A program made the position numbers and the translations under genes. Shown here piece by piece: positions 41,197 to 49,493 of a stretch of 64,000 nt of DNA (the first letter of the stretch is position 1; each line of letters starts with the position of its first letter). The notes beneath the pieces were generated by a model. It searched no databases and had not been told where the DNA came from. It saw only the letters and a list, made by a program, of their open reading frames with translations. The DNA is from CAYRHJ01 sp964424105 (lineage in GTDB: Bacteria > Planctomycetota > Phycisphaerae > UBA1845): positions 1 to 64,000 of the forward strand of contig CAYRHJ010000038.1 of assembly GCA_964424105.1 (NCBI GenBank). Reading direction: 5' to 3'.

Positions 41197-43008
41197 TCAA
41201 TGGCTTCGGTTCGCATTCCCCGCGGCGGTTGGCATGGGCCACGGTGATAGACCCGCCCGAACCGGTCCGAGCGCCTGCGATTCCTGCCGTTCCACCAGGA
41301 TAAGTTTTTCCATGGCCACGGGCCGCCGCCCGCCCAGACTCCAAAACGTGTAGGCGATGATCTTCAGGTCCAAAGGGAACGACATGTGCCGGACGTAGGC
41401 GACGTCGTAATGCACCCACTGATGAAAATCCCCTTGATCGCGATCGTGTCTGCAAATCTGCCATAGGCCCGTGATCCCCGGTCTGACGGAAAGTCGGGCG
41501 TATCGCCACGGCGCACACACCTGGTTTTCGCGATAGGGCGATGGTCGCGGACCGACCAGGCTCATCTGCCCCAACAGCACGTTCCACAACTGCGGTAGCT
41601 CGTCGACATTGGATTTCCGCAATAAGCCGCCCAGCCACGTCACACGCGGATCATGGCGTATCACGAACTGTTTGCCGTCGCACTCGTTTTGTTCTGCCAA
41701 CGCCCGCTGTAGCGTGTGCGCGTCGGCCAGCATCGTCCGGAACTTGATGCAGCCGAACTCTTGGCCATTCAAACCCTCGCGATGGTGAATGAAGAACAAC
41801 GGCCCGCGCGAGGTCAGCTTGACCAGCAGTGCCACCGCCAACAGCAGCGGACTAAGAAGGAGCAGGCCCATCGCCGACACCACCACGTCAAACAGCCGCT
41901 TCGCCGACGGCGCTCGTCGCGTGATCCAGGCGTCCACGTCGGATTCCGGCTCCCCGTCTCGCGTCACCACGAACGGATTTGCGCGGTCATCGAGCGGATG
42001 CTGATCGGCTAGATCATGGCGAATCAATTCTTCCATGGCCTCGTCGTCGCCGTCGTACAAACAGCGCATCACCCCCGCGCCCGGGGACACGGTCGCGCCG
42101 TCCAAGACTACCGCGTGTGCCACGGTCGCCTCCGGACCAATGGTCGCGCGGCGACCGATCACCGCGGGACCAACGATCGTCGCCCGATCCCCGATCAACG
42201 CGTCCTCGTGAATGACGATCCGCCCCACCAGACGCGCGGTCGGCGCCACCTTCGCAGTCCCAGCCACCGTCAATTCAGTTTGACGTGGACGCGAGACCGA
42301 CGACGGAGCGTTCGCATCATGGGCGGCCAATTCGCCGCAGGCCAGTTGTAGCAGGTCGTCCGTCCGCTCGAGATCCAGATGGACACCCGGACTTGGATGG
42401 TCACGCAACGGGACGCCTCGAACAGCCAATCGTCGCCGAAAGGCAGACAGCGGAAAGGTCACTCCGTTGGCCGCCAGCGATAACGGCACCACGCAACATG
42501 GCACCACGCCGCCCGGCGATTGCGACCATCTCCAACGATCGAAAACCCGCTGCACCTTGCGCACGTTACCGGCGGAATCGGTGATGACGTGTTCCAGCAA
42601 ACCGTGAGCCTCGCGATTCGACGCGGATGCGAAGACAGCCGTCATCTGCTCGGTATGAGCCGCGATAAACGGCTTCAAATCGAATGGATGGAGAGCACAA
42701 TACCGCGGGTCCAGAAAAATGACGCTGTCAGACGGTTCACCATCCAGAAAAGGGTCTGTCCGTTCTTCAGGTCCCAGAACTCGCACAGACGCGTGCCGAG
42801 CATGTCGCTGGATCCACTCTCGATAGGCTGCGTTCGGTTCAAAGGCCGGGAGAACGCAGACGTCTCCGCATCCCACGTCCGATAACCATTCCAAAATGCT
42901 GGTGATCAGATAATCACGCGCCAGCGGTACGGTCAGGACGGAATGTCGTCCGCGACCCCCGCGCAAGCATCGTGGTTGAAAGTCCCGTATAACACCGAGA
43001 AAAGCCAT
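41197..43008 (-). CDS. Three-domain polyprenyl-phosphate sugar transferase
   Basis: 603 residues. Residues 1-240 or so resemble a nucleotidyltransferase-like Rossmann domain (LTVPLARDYLITSILEWLSD, VIFLDPRYCALHPF). Residues about 250-315 are left-handed beta-helix hexapeptide repeats (VGRIVIHEDALIGDRATIVG, AVIGRRATIGPEATVAHAV). From about residue 365 comes a bacterial sugar transferase domain: membrane hairpin KRLFDVVVSAMGLLLLSPLL, then REGLNGQEFGCIKFRTM, LLRKSNVDELPQLWNVLLGQ, MSLVGPRP and VRPGITGLWQI. It should place the first sugar phosphate on undecaprenyl phosphate, so it can prime polysaccharide synthesis. The N-terminal pair resembles GlmU/GalU-type or PglD-like modules. Confidence 0.92.
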   Translation of the reverse strand: MAFLGVIRDFQPRCLRGGRGRHSVLTVPLARDYLITSILEWLSDVGCGDVCVLPAFEPNAAYREWIQRHARHASVRVLGPEERTDPFLDGEPSDSVIFLDPRYCALHPFDLKPFIAAHTEQMTAVFASASNREAHGLLEHVITDSAGNVRKVQRVFDRWRWSQSPGGVVPCCVVPLSLAANGVTFPLSAFRRRLAVRGVPLRDHPSPGVHLDLERTDDLLQLACGELAAHDANAPSSVSRPRQTELTVAGTAKVAPTARLVGRIVIHEDALIGDRATIVGPAVIGRRATIGPEATVAHAVVLDGATVSPGAGVMRCLYDGDDEAMEELIRHDLADQHPLDDRANPFVVTRDGEPESDVDAWITRRAPSAKRLFDVVVSAMGLLLLSPLLLAVALLVKLTSRGPLFFIHHREGLNGQEFGCIKFRTMLADAHTLQRALAEQNECDGKQFVIRHDPRVTWLGGLLRKSNVDELPQLWNVLLGQMSLVGPRPSPYRENQVCAPWRYARLSVRPGITGLWQICRHDRDQGDFHQWVHYDVAYVRHMSFPLDLKIIAYTFWSLGGRRPVAMEKLILVERQESQALGPVRAGLSPWPMPTAAGNANRSH

Positions 43009-43183
43009 CGCGCCCCGTCATCCCTGTGTTGCTACCCAACTCCTCGTGTGGCCAAGCCACCCACCGGCGGCAGACCACCATGGTCAATGTACGATTTGGG
43101 AGCGATTCGCGCGGGATGTACGGGGAGCACCGGCGACCGATAACGTCGTCCGAGGCCGATCTGTGGCGGGGTTCCAGTTTGAA

Positions 43184-44212
43184 CTAACGGCGAAAACTGC
43201 GTGGTTGAACGCGCGGCGTTTCCGGGCGGAACGCGGGGCGCTCGAATCGCCGCGTCAGATGCGACGGGCCCGCCTTGGCGTTGGGCGGAAGTACATTCGT
43301 CAACAAGTTAGAAAACGTCGGTGGATTGCCAAAATCGCCCTCCGGTCGAAGGCGAAGCTGCGACGACGGCGGCAGAAATATCGACGGGCTGTCCTGCTGC
43401 ACGGTGTCCCGAGCGGCCAACTGTTGGGTAACGAATGTCGGATCGATGCGCTTGGTCAATTCCGAGCCTTGCGACGCATCGGGTGACACGACGGTGGCCC
43501 CGCCGGAATTATCCGCGGCGAACTGCGTTTCGGAGTCAGCCACAGATGCGCCATCGTAAAAGCTGACCTTGCGGTCCCGCACACTCTGGTTGACCCACAA
43601 GTCCCGGACGTTTCGATTGTTGACGTATTCCTGCGAACGAATGCTGCGTCGACGTTGAATCGCCTTCATGAACGCATCGATTTCGCCCGTGTGCGTTCCG
43701 ATCCAAAAACGCTTGGTGATGGGTTCCACGTCGATCTGCCAACCTTCCGTGCCGCGCTTGGCCAGCGTGGCCACAGTAGAATCAACCACCACGTCGGTAC
43801 GCAGGTCGGCCTCCAATGAACCTCCACGGACCGTTCCGTAACCCAAGCCTAACGCCACCGTTTTCGTGGTGGCTGTCTGGTGATAGTCATCGATGCTGGC
43901 TAGTGAAACCTTGCGAATCTGCACGATGGTATCGTCACCGAATTCCAAAGCCACGCTCGATCGCAATCCGGTCTTGATCTGCGTCCCCGCGGGCAGCAGC
44001 TCGCCGAGTTGCACGGGCACCCATCCCTGATCCACCGGCCCGACGCCCGCAGGCGCTCTTTTGACGTTGCCATGACAATCAACGACCGTGGCTTGCAGGG
44101 TCTGTCGATCTCCCGCGTCAGCTTGATCGGGGACTTGGGCAAACGATGGAACGACCAGCAATGCAAACCCGAAAACGCCAGTGGAGATGAACCGAAGATT
44201 ACGCAATTCCAT
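43184..44212 (-). CDS. Secreted FecR-domain protein
   Basis: 342 residues from ATG 44212 (TTG 44230 is possible). The signal peptide ELRNLRFISTGVFGFALLVV ends before SFAQVPDQADAG. A FecR-type domain follows: GWVPVQLGELLPAGTQIKTG, LRSSVALEFGDDTIVQIRK, GTVRGGSLEADLRTDVVVD, STVATLAKRGTEGWQIDVEP. The C-terminal third is Pro/Arg-rich and looks disordered. Such periplasmic or surface FecR-like proteins are widespread in planctomycetes and are not iron regulators. It follows the lipoprotein and porin genes within about 20 bases, so it is part of a three-gene envelope operon. Confidence 0.85.
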   Translation of the reverse strand: MELRNLRFISTGVFGFALLVVPSFAQVPDQADAGDRQTLQATVVDCHGNVKRAPAGVGPVDQGWVPVQLGELLPAGTQIKTGLRSSVALEFGDDTIVQIRKVSLASIDDYHQTATTKTVALGLGYGTVRGGSLEADLRTDVVVDSTVATLAKRGTEGWQIDVEPITKRFWIGTHTGEIDAFMKAIQRRRSIRSQEYVNNRNVRDLWVNQSVRDRKVSFYDGASVADSETQFAADNSGGATVVSPDASQGSELTKRIDPTFVTQQLAARDTVQQDSPSIFLPPSSQLRLRPEGDFGNPPTFSNLLTNVLPPNAKAGPSHLTRRFERPAFRPETPRVQPRSFRR

Positions 44213-44233
44213 GTTTTGCTCGCTTTTCAAAGT

Positions 44234-44815
44234 CTAACCGCCCTGTTGCCCTTGCAAATCCGTTGGTGAAGAAATCTCGAAGTCAGTAGCCTGGTACACG
44301 CCGGTCTTGGCCATATGGTCGTCTGCCTGGGCCAGCGCCTGGGCGACCTCTCCACCGCTGGGAATCTGGTAGGGAACTCCGTACGCCATGATTTTGACAT
44401 CGATGAGCCGCCGCAGGGCGTATCGTCGATCTCCCAGCCCCGAAAAACTCGACAGCCAATTGTTGAAGCTGTCTTGTACTTGGGCCGCCCTTAATATCAT
44501 ATACGCCAAAGTGCCCCGGTCCACCGCGTGATTCGGCTGCAAGCCCCATTGGCTGCGAACGATGCCTCGCGATTCCAACGCCGCGAAGCGCTCGTCAAAC
44601 GTCTCGACCCGATCCTCGCCGTCGGCCAATATCACCACCGCCCGGCAGGCTTGATCGAAATTGACCATCGGTTGTTGGGCCAACAGGTGCAGGAATTCGA
44701 GCGAATCGATCTGTCGATGGTCCTGGGGAGGATCAAAAGCCACCTGCGCTTGGCAACCCGCCAAGCCGATTGCTAACACCAACGCACACAATGCGTTACA
44801 GTTTTGTCGTTTCAT
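44234..44815 (-). CDS. Lipoprotein of unknown function
   Basis: 193 residues. Signal peptide with lipobox LAGC, Cys21 predicted to be lipidated. The mature part has IDSLEFLHLLAQQPMVNFDQ, AVVILADGEDRVETFDERFA, GTLAYMILRAAQ and YALRRLIDVKIMAYGVPYQI. It is mostly helical and resembles small planctomycete lipoproteins encoded beside FecR-domain proteins, with no assigned function. The ATG at 44815 immediately abuts the stop of the porin gene. A periplasmic or outer-membrane-anchored helper of the barrel is a guess from position. Confidence 0.85.
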   Translation of the reverse strand: MKRQNCNALCALVLAIGLAGCQAQVAFDPPQDHRQIDSLEFLHLLAQQPMVNFDQACRAVVILADGEDRVETFDERFAALESRGIVRSQWGLQPNHAVDRGTLAYMILRAAQVQDSFNNWLSSFSGLGDRRYALRRLIDVKIMAYGVPYQIPSGGEVAQALAQADDHMAKTGVYQATDFEISSPTDLQGQQGG

Positions 44816-46237
44816 CTAGAAATTCCAAGTCATGCCCAAAAGCAGATAGGTTCGCGTGGTACGATCGTCGAACGCCTTGCCGGGGAAAAACACGCCGTAG
44901 CGAGCCGTGGCCGACAGGTCACTGGAGATATCCCAGTTGGCGTAGTAATCCATTTCCCATCCAAGATACCCGGATTGGACGCCGGCCAATGGATCGGAAA
45001 CCGCCGCGTCGCTATGGTTCTTGTGATATACAAACCAGTCGGTGCCGATTTCCAGGCGGTCGAAACGCTCATGCCCCTCGAATGGAAAGTACGAACCGCC
45101 CAAGCGCCAAATGTGGATGTTGCTCAGACGCGGCGCGAACGACAGACCGGTGTCACGAAAACCGAAGCCGACAAAGCTGGAATCGCGAAAGCCTCGCGAA
45201 ACACCGCCCACCGAATCAGTCGGGCTGCCCAGCCTTTCCGGCTCGCCGCTGGCGAACATATATTCGATCGACGCACGGGGCTTGCAGGGTCGCTTGAACA
45301 GGTATTCCAACTGAATGTCCCAGGCCCAGGCATTGATGCGGTTCTTCTTCGCGTACCGCCGATTTCCGTAGCTATGACCCGTCTCGAAGACCCACTCCGT
45401 CGTGTAACGAAGGCTTTCCACCAACTCACCCGTCGATCCGATGCCCACATAAAACGAATCGTAGTCATATTTCTGCAACGGGCTGAAAAAGTCATTGGGA
45501 TTATTATCGTTCTGCCACAGAACGTAGCCGAACGGTTCGTGACGCTGCGAGCCGGTGTATCGCGTCTCCAACCCCCAAAAAGTGCGCCGCGTGCGCGAGG
45601 GGTCCTTGGATAAATCAAAATCCTGCATGCTGCCCACCGTTCGACCAGCCAACCCCGTAAACGACCACTTGTCGCCCGTGTATCGAACCCAGACCTGATC
45701 CAGCGGAATCGACAATGCATAGCCGGTGCCGAACTGTGCGAAGTCCCTGCCGATCTTGAATTCCAGGTTATAGTCGATCGTTCGACCCTCGTAGGCCTGG
45801 GTGGCCCGCGCCAGATCAAACTTGTAGTAACCGCGCTCCAGGTTCATTCCCTCGACGTCGTCCTCGTCGGCAAAACCGTCACCATGATTGAAATCGACGA
45901 AGCTCAATCGAGAACGGGCATAGAACTCGTGCGCGCCCCGCTCGAAGGAGGCCCGGCCCCATAGGCGAAAATCATGGCGTCGAAACGTCCGCGAGCTGTT
46001 CACGCCGTCGTCATACATGAACAGGAAGAAGCTGTAGTACCCGCCGTAATCGATCGTTGTGCGTTCGGTCGCAGGACTAAGCCGATCTCGTTCAGACCGG
46101 ACCAGTTCCTCGATGGCTCGCTGCTGGTTGAGAAACGCGTCCGGCTCGTCGCGTCGCTGGGCGGACGAGGGAGAAACGAGCACGCCCGTCGCCAACAGGA
46201 TCATCCACCCAGCCGCTCGGTTTGGAGGAAAGTGCAT
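44816..46237 (-). CDS. Outer-membrane beta-barrel, alginate-export-like
   Basis: 473 residues from ATG 46237 (HFPPNRAAGWMILLATGVLV, then SPSSAQRRDEP as the signal peptidase region); a longer frame to 46351 is rejected because it lacks a signal at its start. The mature protein is full of alternating aromatic/hydrophobic beta-strands (YYSFFLFMYDDGVNSSRTFR, HDFRLWGRASFERGAHEFYA, TYLLLGMTWNF) and ends in Phe, as outer-membrane barrels do. The pattern resembles AlgE-type alginate export porins. Beside a polysaccharide-priming transferase, a polymer channel is plausible but unproven. Confidence 0.85.
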   Translation of the reverse strand: MHFPPNRAAGWMILLATGVLVSPSSAQRRDEPDAFLNQQRAIEELVRSERDRLSPATERTTIDYGGYYSFFLFMYDDGVNSSRTFRRHDFRLWGRASFERGAHEFYARSRLSFVDFNHGDGFADEDDVEGMNLERGYYKFDLARATQAYEGRTIDYNLEFKIGRDFAQFGTGYALSIPLDQVWVRYTGDKWSFTGLAGRTVGSMQDFDLSKDPSRTRRTFWGLETRYTGSQRHEPFGYVLWQNDNNPNDFFSPLQKYDYDSFYVGIGSTGELVESLRYTTEWVFETGHSYGNRRYAKKNRINAWAWDIQLEYLFKRPCKPRASIEYMFASGEPERLGSPTDSVGGVSRGFRDSSFVGFGFRDTGLSFAPRLSNIHIWRLGGSYFPFEGHERFDRLEIGTDWFVYHKNHSDAAVSDPLAGVQSGYLGWEMDYYANWDISSDLSATARYGVFFPGKAFDDRTTRTYLLLGMTWNF

Positions 46238-46751
46238 AGACAATGTGTCGTATCCTTCTGTCGTCTGCGCGCCTGCGAACGGAAAACCACGCCCGCATCC
46301 GTCCAGGCTACGCGTCGAATGGATCAGATGGCGGGCGTATATTCGATCCATTCATCCGAAAGATCAAGCCCGGAATTCGCAATTTTTAAGTACCCTTCGC
46401 AGGACGCCGCGACCCACGTGGAAGTATCGTTCTTCACCATCGTTTACCAAGATCGGATTTGAATTGCGTACGAGCCGTTGAAGGAGTGAACCATGTGCTC
46501 CGCAACAGGCGTGAAGTGAACCGTCTATCTAACCCAGGTTCTCGTGAAGCGCACTCGCCAACCACTGTCTTCCAACCGGGCCTGTGACCATCCGATTCGG
46601 GCGATTCGGGAGCTAACCTGGAAGTAATCGACTTTTCTCCGATTGGCGAGCGGAAAGGCCGAAATCGTGGCCAATATGCCAGATAAAGCGGGAATTGAAC
46701 GAAGGAAATCACGCGGATATTTAGAAACGGACGTGTTCAGATGCGAATGGA
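46238..46751. other. Gap with no recognised gene
   Basis: About 510 bases upstream of the porin gene and downstream of the ubiB terminator. It must include the porin operon promoter, but no clear box was seen. Short frames here (for example 46434-46712 minus) have no protein-like features. Confidence 0.4.
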
Positions 46752-46793
46752 GAAAAAAAAGTCCCGTGCCTCTCGGGGAAGAGACACGGGACT
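46752..46793 (-). terminator. Rho-independent terminator of the UbiB-like gene
   Basis: On the minus strand GTCCCGTGTCTCT pairs with AGAGGCACGGGAC (13 pairs including one G-U) across a six-base loop, and TTTTTTTT follows directly. On the plus strand the G-U becomes a C-A mismatch and no T tract follows, so the minus direction is favoured. It lies about 210 bases after the UbiB stop. Confidence 0.88.
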
Positions 46794-46999
46794 ACAAAAA
46801 GGGGACACGACAGCTTCCACATCATGTATAGGATTCACCCTGCCCGGAATCAAATGCAAGCCGAGGTATCTTTAGAAAAAAACGCCATAAATCTTCGTTG
46901 CGCAAAAAAATTCGATAGTGCGTCCGAATAAATGGCGGGAATAAACAGATAACGCAAATATTAAAGCCAATTGGCGATTGGGATTCAGGACTGTTCAGG

Positions 47000-48697
47000 T
47001 CACGATAATCGACCACTGCGTAAAATAGCGACGAGCAATCCGATCCCCAGGAAACCAGCGACCAGATAACCCAGAAACCCGAAAGTTTGCAGTTCAACGC
47101 CCAGAATTTGCATCTGGGAACCGGAGGTGACGACCATGGAGCTGCCCACGACTATGGCGGCGATGACAACGGAGAAGGACAGGCGGTTTCCGGCGCGGTC
47201 CATCTCGCGGGCCAGGGGTTCAAGGTTGTCGTGTCGGACGTTGAGCTGCCATTGGCCTGACGATACCTGGCGGAGCACTTCGCGAAGTTGTTGAGGCGCG
47301 GACTTCATAAAACTGAGCAGGTGCCACAAGGTCACGGCGCCGGTCTTGGCCAATCTTTTCGGTCCAAGTCGATCGCGAACCAGTTTGGTGAGCCGGGTCC
47401 GCAGTAGGGCGGCGATGTCAAGCTCGGGGTCCAGTCGAACGGTCAGTCCCCACACGGTGGCCAATGATTTCAACATGGCGATGACGTCTCGTGGTAGACT
47501 TAGGCTGTGCTTGCGAACGGTGTTGGCGATTTCGGAAAAGACGGTTGACACACGAAACCGCCGAATCGGTTGTCCCGCGTATTTGTCGAGCAACATTTGC
47601 ACGTCGCGGGTCAGAAGGATGCGCTGCGTTTCGGGCGTGCAGGCGTTCATTTCGACGAGCGTATCGACGAGCAACTCGGCGTCCTCGCAAACGGCTGAAA
47701 TGAGCAGGATCAGCAGGTGGCCGGCCATGGTGTCCGATATGACGCCGCTTTGTCCGAAGTCGATAAGCCCCACGCGTGCGGGCGGAAGGATCAAAATGTT
47801 GCCGGGATGTGGGTCACAGTGAAAGGTTCCGATCTCGAAGAATTGTTTGAGATACATGTCGGCCAGGCGGCGGGCCAGCTCTTTTCGATTGATGCGATTC
47901 GAATCCGCCGACAGAAGATGTTCGATGTTTTCACCTTCGATGGCTTCGAGCGTCAAGACGCGGGACGTCGTATGTGACCAGATGACTTCCGGGATGATGA
48001 TTTGCGAGTCATCGCGAAAGGCCTCACGAAGTCGCGAGGTGGTGGCTGCTTCGTGCATGAGGTCCAATTCTTGCAGCAGCATGCGTTCAAATTCGTCGAT
48101 CAGTGTGAGCGGGCGATAGGGCCTGGTTTCCGGCACCCAGTGTTCGAGCGCTTCAGCCAACCAGCGCAGGAGTTGGAGGTCGTTGCGCACGTCGTTTTCG
48201 ATGTTAGGCCGGCGGATCTTGACCACGACGGACCGCCCGTCTGCCAAGGTGGCCCGATGGACCTGTCCGATGGAGCCGGAGGCGATGGCTGTTTGCTCGA
48301 ACGACGCGAAGGCTTCATCGATAGACCCATTCAGCTCTTGTGCGACGATTTCGATGGCCTGGGTGGAATCGAAGGGCTGCACGCTGTCTTGCAGCGATCG
48401 AAGTTCGTCGAGAATATCCGGCGGAACGACATCGGGGCGGGTGGCCAACATTTGTCCGAGCTTGACGAAGATGGGGCCTAATTCGTTGGCGACTTTTCGC
48501 AAACGGATGCCCACGTTGGCGGGGCCTTTGCCGTCGGCATGCGTTGCTCGCGAGCCCCGTCGCAACCAAATGGGCACCATTCTTCCGAGGTCGAGCCGAT
48601 CGACGACGTGGCCGAACCCGTGTTTCGTAAGCACGCGGGCGATACGTTGCAGGCGGTGAAGACTTTGTACTCCGCGTGTGAATTGTGCCGGTGTCAT
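47000..48697 (-). CDS. UbiB/ABC1/ADCK-family atypical kinase
   Basis: 565 residues from ATG 48697 (MTPAQFTRGVQSLHRLQRIA), which has AAGG eight bases upstream. A longer TTG-initiated reading to 48814 would run through tandem DNA repeats. Family marks are KLGQMLATRPDVVPPDILDE (the KxGQ motif), IASGSIGQVHRATLADGRSV with the Ala-rich loop, VVVKIRRPNIE, FHCDPHPGNILIL and GLIDFGQSG (metal-binding DFG-like). Two C-terminal membrane segments are present (LSFSVVIAAIVVGSSMVVTS, FGFLGYLVAGFLGIGLLVAI). These ATPases support ubiquinone/isoprenoid-lipid metabolism. It has its own terminator and is probably monocistronic. Confidence 0.93.
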   Translation of the reverse strand: MTPAQFTRGVQSLHRLQRIARVLTKHGFGHVVDRLDLGRMVPIWLRRGSRATHADGKGPANVGIRLRKVANELGPIFVKLGQMLATRPDVVPPDILDELRSLQDSVQPFDSTQAIEIVAQELNGSIDEAFASFEQTAIASGSIGQVHRATLADGRSVVVKIRRPNIENDVRNDLQLLRWLAEALEHWVPETRPYRPLTLIDEFERMLLQELDLMHEAATTSRLREAFRDDSQIIIPEVIWSHTTSRVLTLEAIEGENIEHLLSADSNRINRKELARRLADMYLKQFFEIGTFHCDPHPGNILILPPARVGLIDFGQSGVISDTMAGHLLILLISAVCEDAELLVDTLVEMNACTPETQRILLTRDVQMLLDKYAGQPIRRFRVSTVFSEIANTVRKHSLSLPRDVIAMLKSLATVWGLTVRLDPELDIAALLRTRLTKLVRDRLGPKRLAKTGAVTLWHLLSFMKSAPQQLREVLRQVSSGQWQLNVRHDNLEPLAREMDRAGNRLSFSVVIAAIVVGSSMVVTSGSQMQILGVELQTFGFLGYLVAGFLGIGLLVAILRSGRLS

Positions 48698-48724
48698 CAG
48701 ATCAAGCCTTGTCGGGCCGCGGAT

Positions 48725-48844
48725 TTCGGATTCGTGTAAACAGTCTTGGAACAATTCGGATTCGTGTAAACAGTTTTGGAAGAATTCGGATTTGTGCAAA
48801 CAGTCTTGGAACAATTCGGATTCGTGTAAACAGTTTTGAAAAAA
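48725..48844 (-). repeat. Four 30-bp tandem repeats upstream of the UbiB-like gene
   Basis: Units start at 48725, 48755, 48785 and 48815. Each reads TTCGGATTCGTGTAAACAGT followed by (C/T)TTGGAACAA with small changes. Units 1 and 3, and units 2 and 4, resemble each other most, so a 60-base pair may have been duplicated. The block ends 28 bases upstream of the start codon, in the leader or promoter. Confidence 0.93.
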
Positions 48845-49493
48845 AGAGTTGGGAGTTTTCGCAGCGCCGCGAACCTAGCCCCATTTCGTGCCCAATCGAT
48901 AGAATCGTCACATGAGTCATACCAGTCGATCCGGCTTGTGTTGGCGGATGCGGTGGATTCGCGGTCCCAAATTCGCATCTGCATGATCGCATCATTTTTA
49001 TGATGATCAATAGACGCCCTGCCCGTTATTACCGGAACAAATTAGTGGGTTTGAGTGGCGATTTGGTTCAAATGATCGAAAAGGGCGGATTTTAAGGGGC
49101 TTGAAAGATGATTATTGTGATTTCGGTCTTGATCCGGTGTTTCCGGTCGGCTATAAGAGTTGACAGAGGGTTGAGGCGGAGGAGAAGGGGGTCGAGATCG
49201 CGGCTGGCGTGGGTGAATCAATTGATCAGCCGTTCTCCTCATTCTTCCTATATCCCGGTATAATGATCATCCGGGTGATGGGGTCCGAAAGGACCAGAAT
49301 CTCCCAGAAGGGGTAAAACCGCGTTTTATTGCGCAGGCCTGTAAACCATGGTTTGTGGTTGACGCCGGTGGTTTTCGTGGGTAATATGCGCATCCGGGCT
49401 GTTTATGGGTTGAAGTTCAGGAACCGCTCGATCGGGCGGTTAATTGGGGACAATCGAATGAGAGTTTCGTCTCGGCACCATGGAGGTCGTAAA
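48845..49493 (+). promoter_or_regulatory. Leader/promoter region of the dockerin-like protein gene
   Basis: No gene is supported in this gap. TATAAT at 49259-49264 lies inside an inverted repeat CCCGG/CCGGG; a matching -35 box is poor. GGTCC-GAAA-GGACC at about 49282-49295 is a GNRA-type hairpin. TTGACA at about 49160 is another possible promoter element. GGAGG seven bases before ATG 49494 is a strong ribosome-binding site. Confidence 0.4.

Noticed and set aside
46434..46712. 92-codon minus-strand frame between the porin gene and the ubiB terminator
   Set aside because: No ribosome-binding site, no domain, and Arg/Ser-rich composition typical of noncoding GC-rich DNA.
49246..49330. Riboswitch in the leader of the dockerin-like protein gene
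   Set aside because: A GAAA-loop hairpin is present, but conserved cores of the riboswitch classes I could recall, including c-di-GMP, were not seen.
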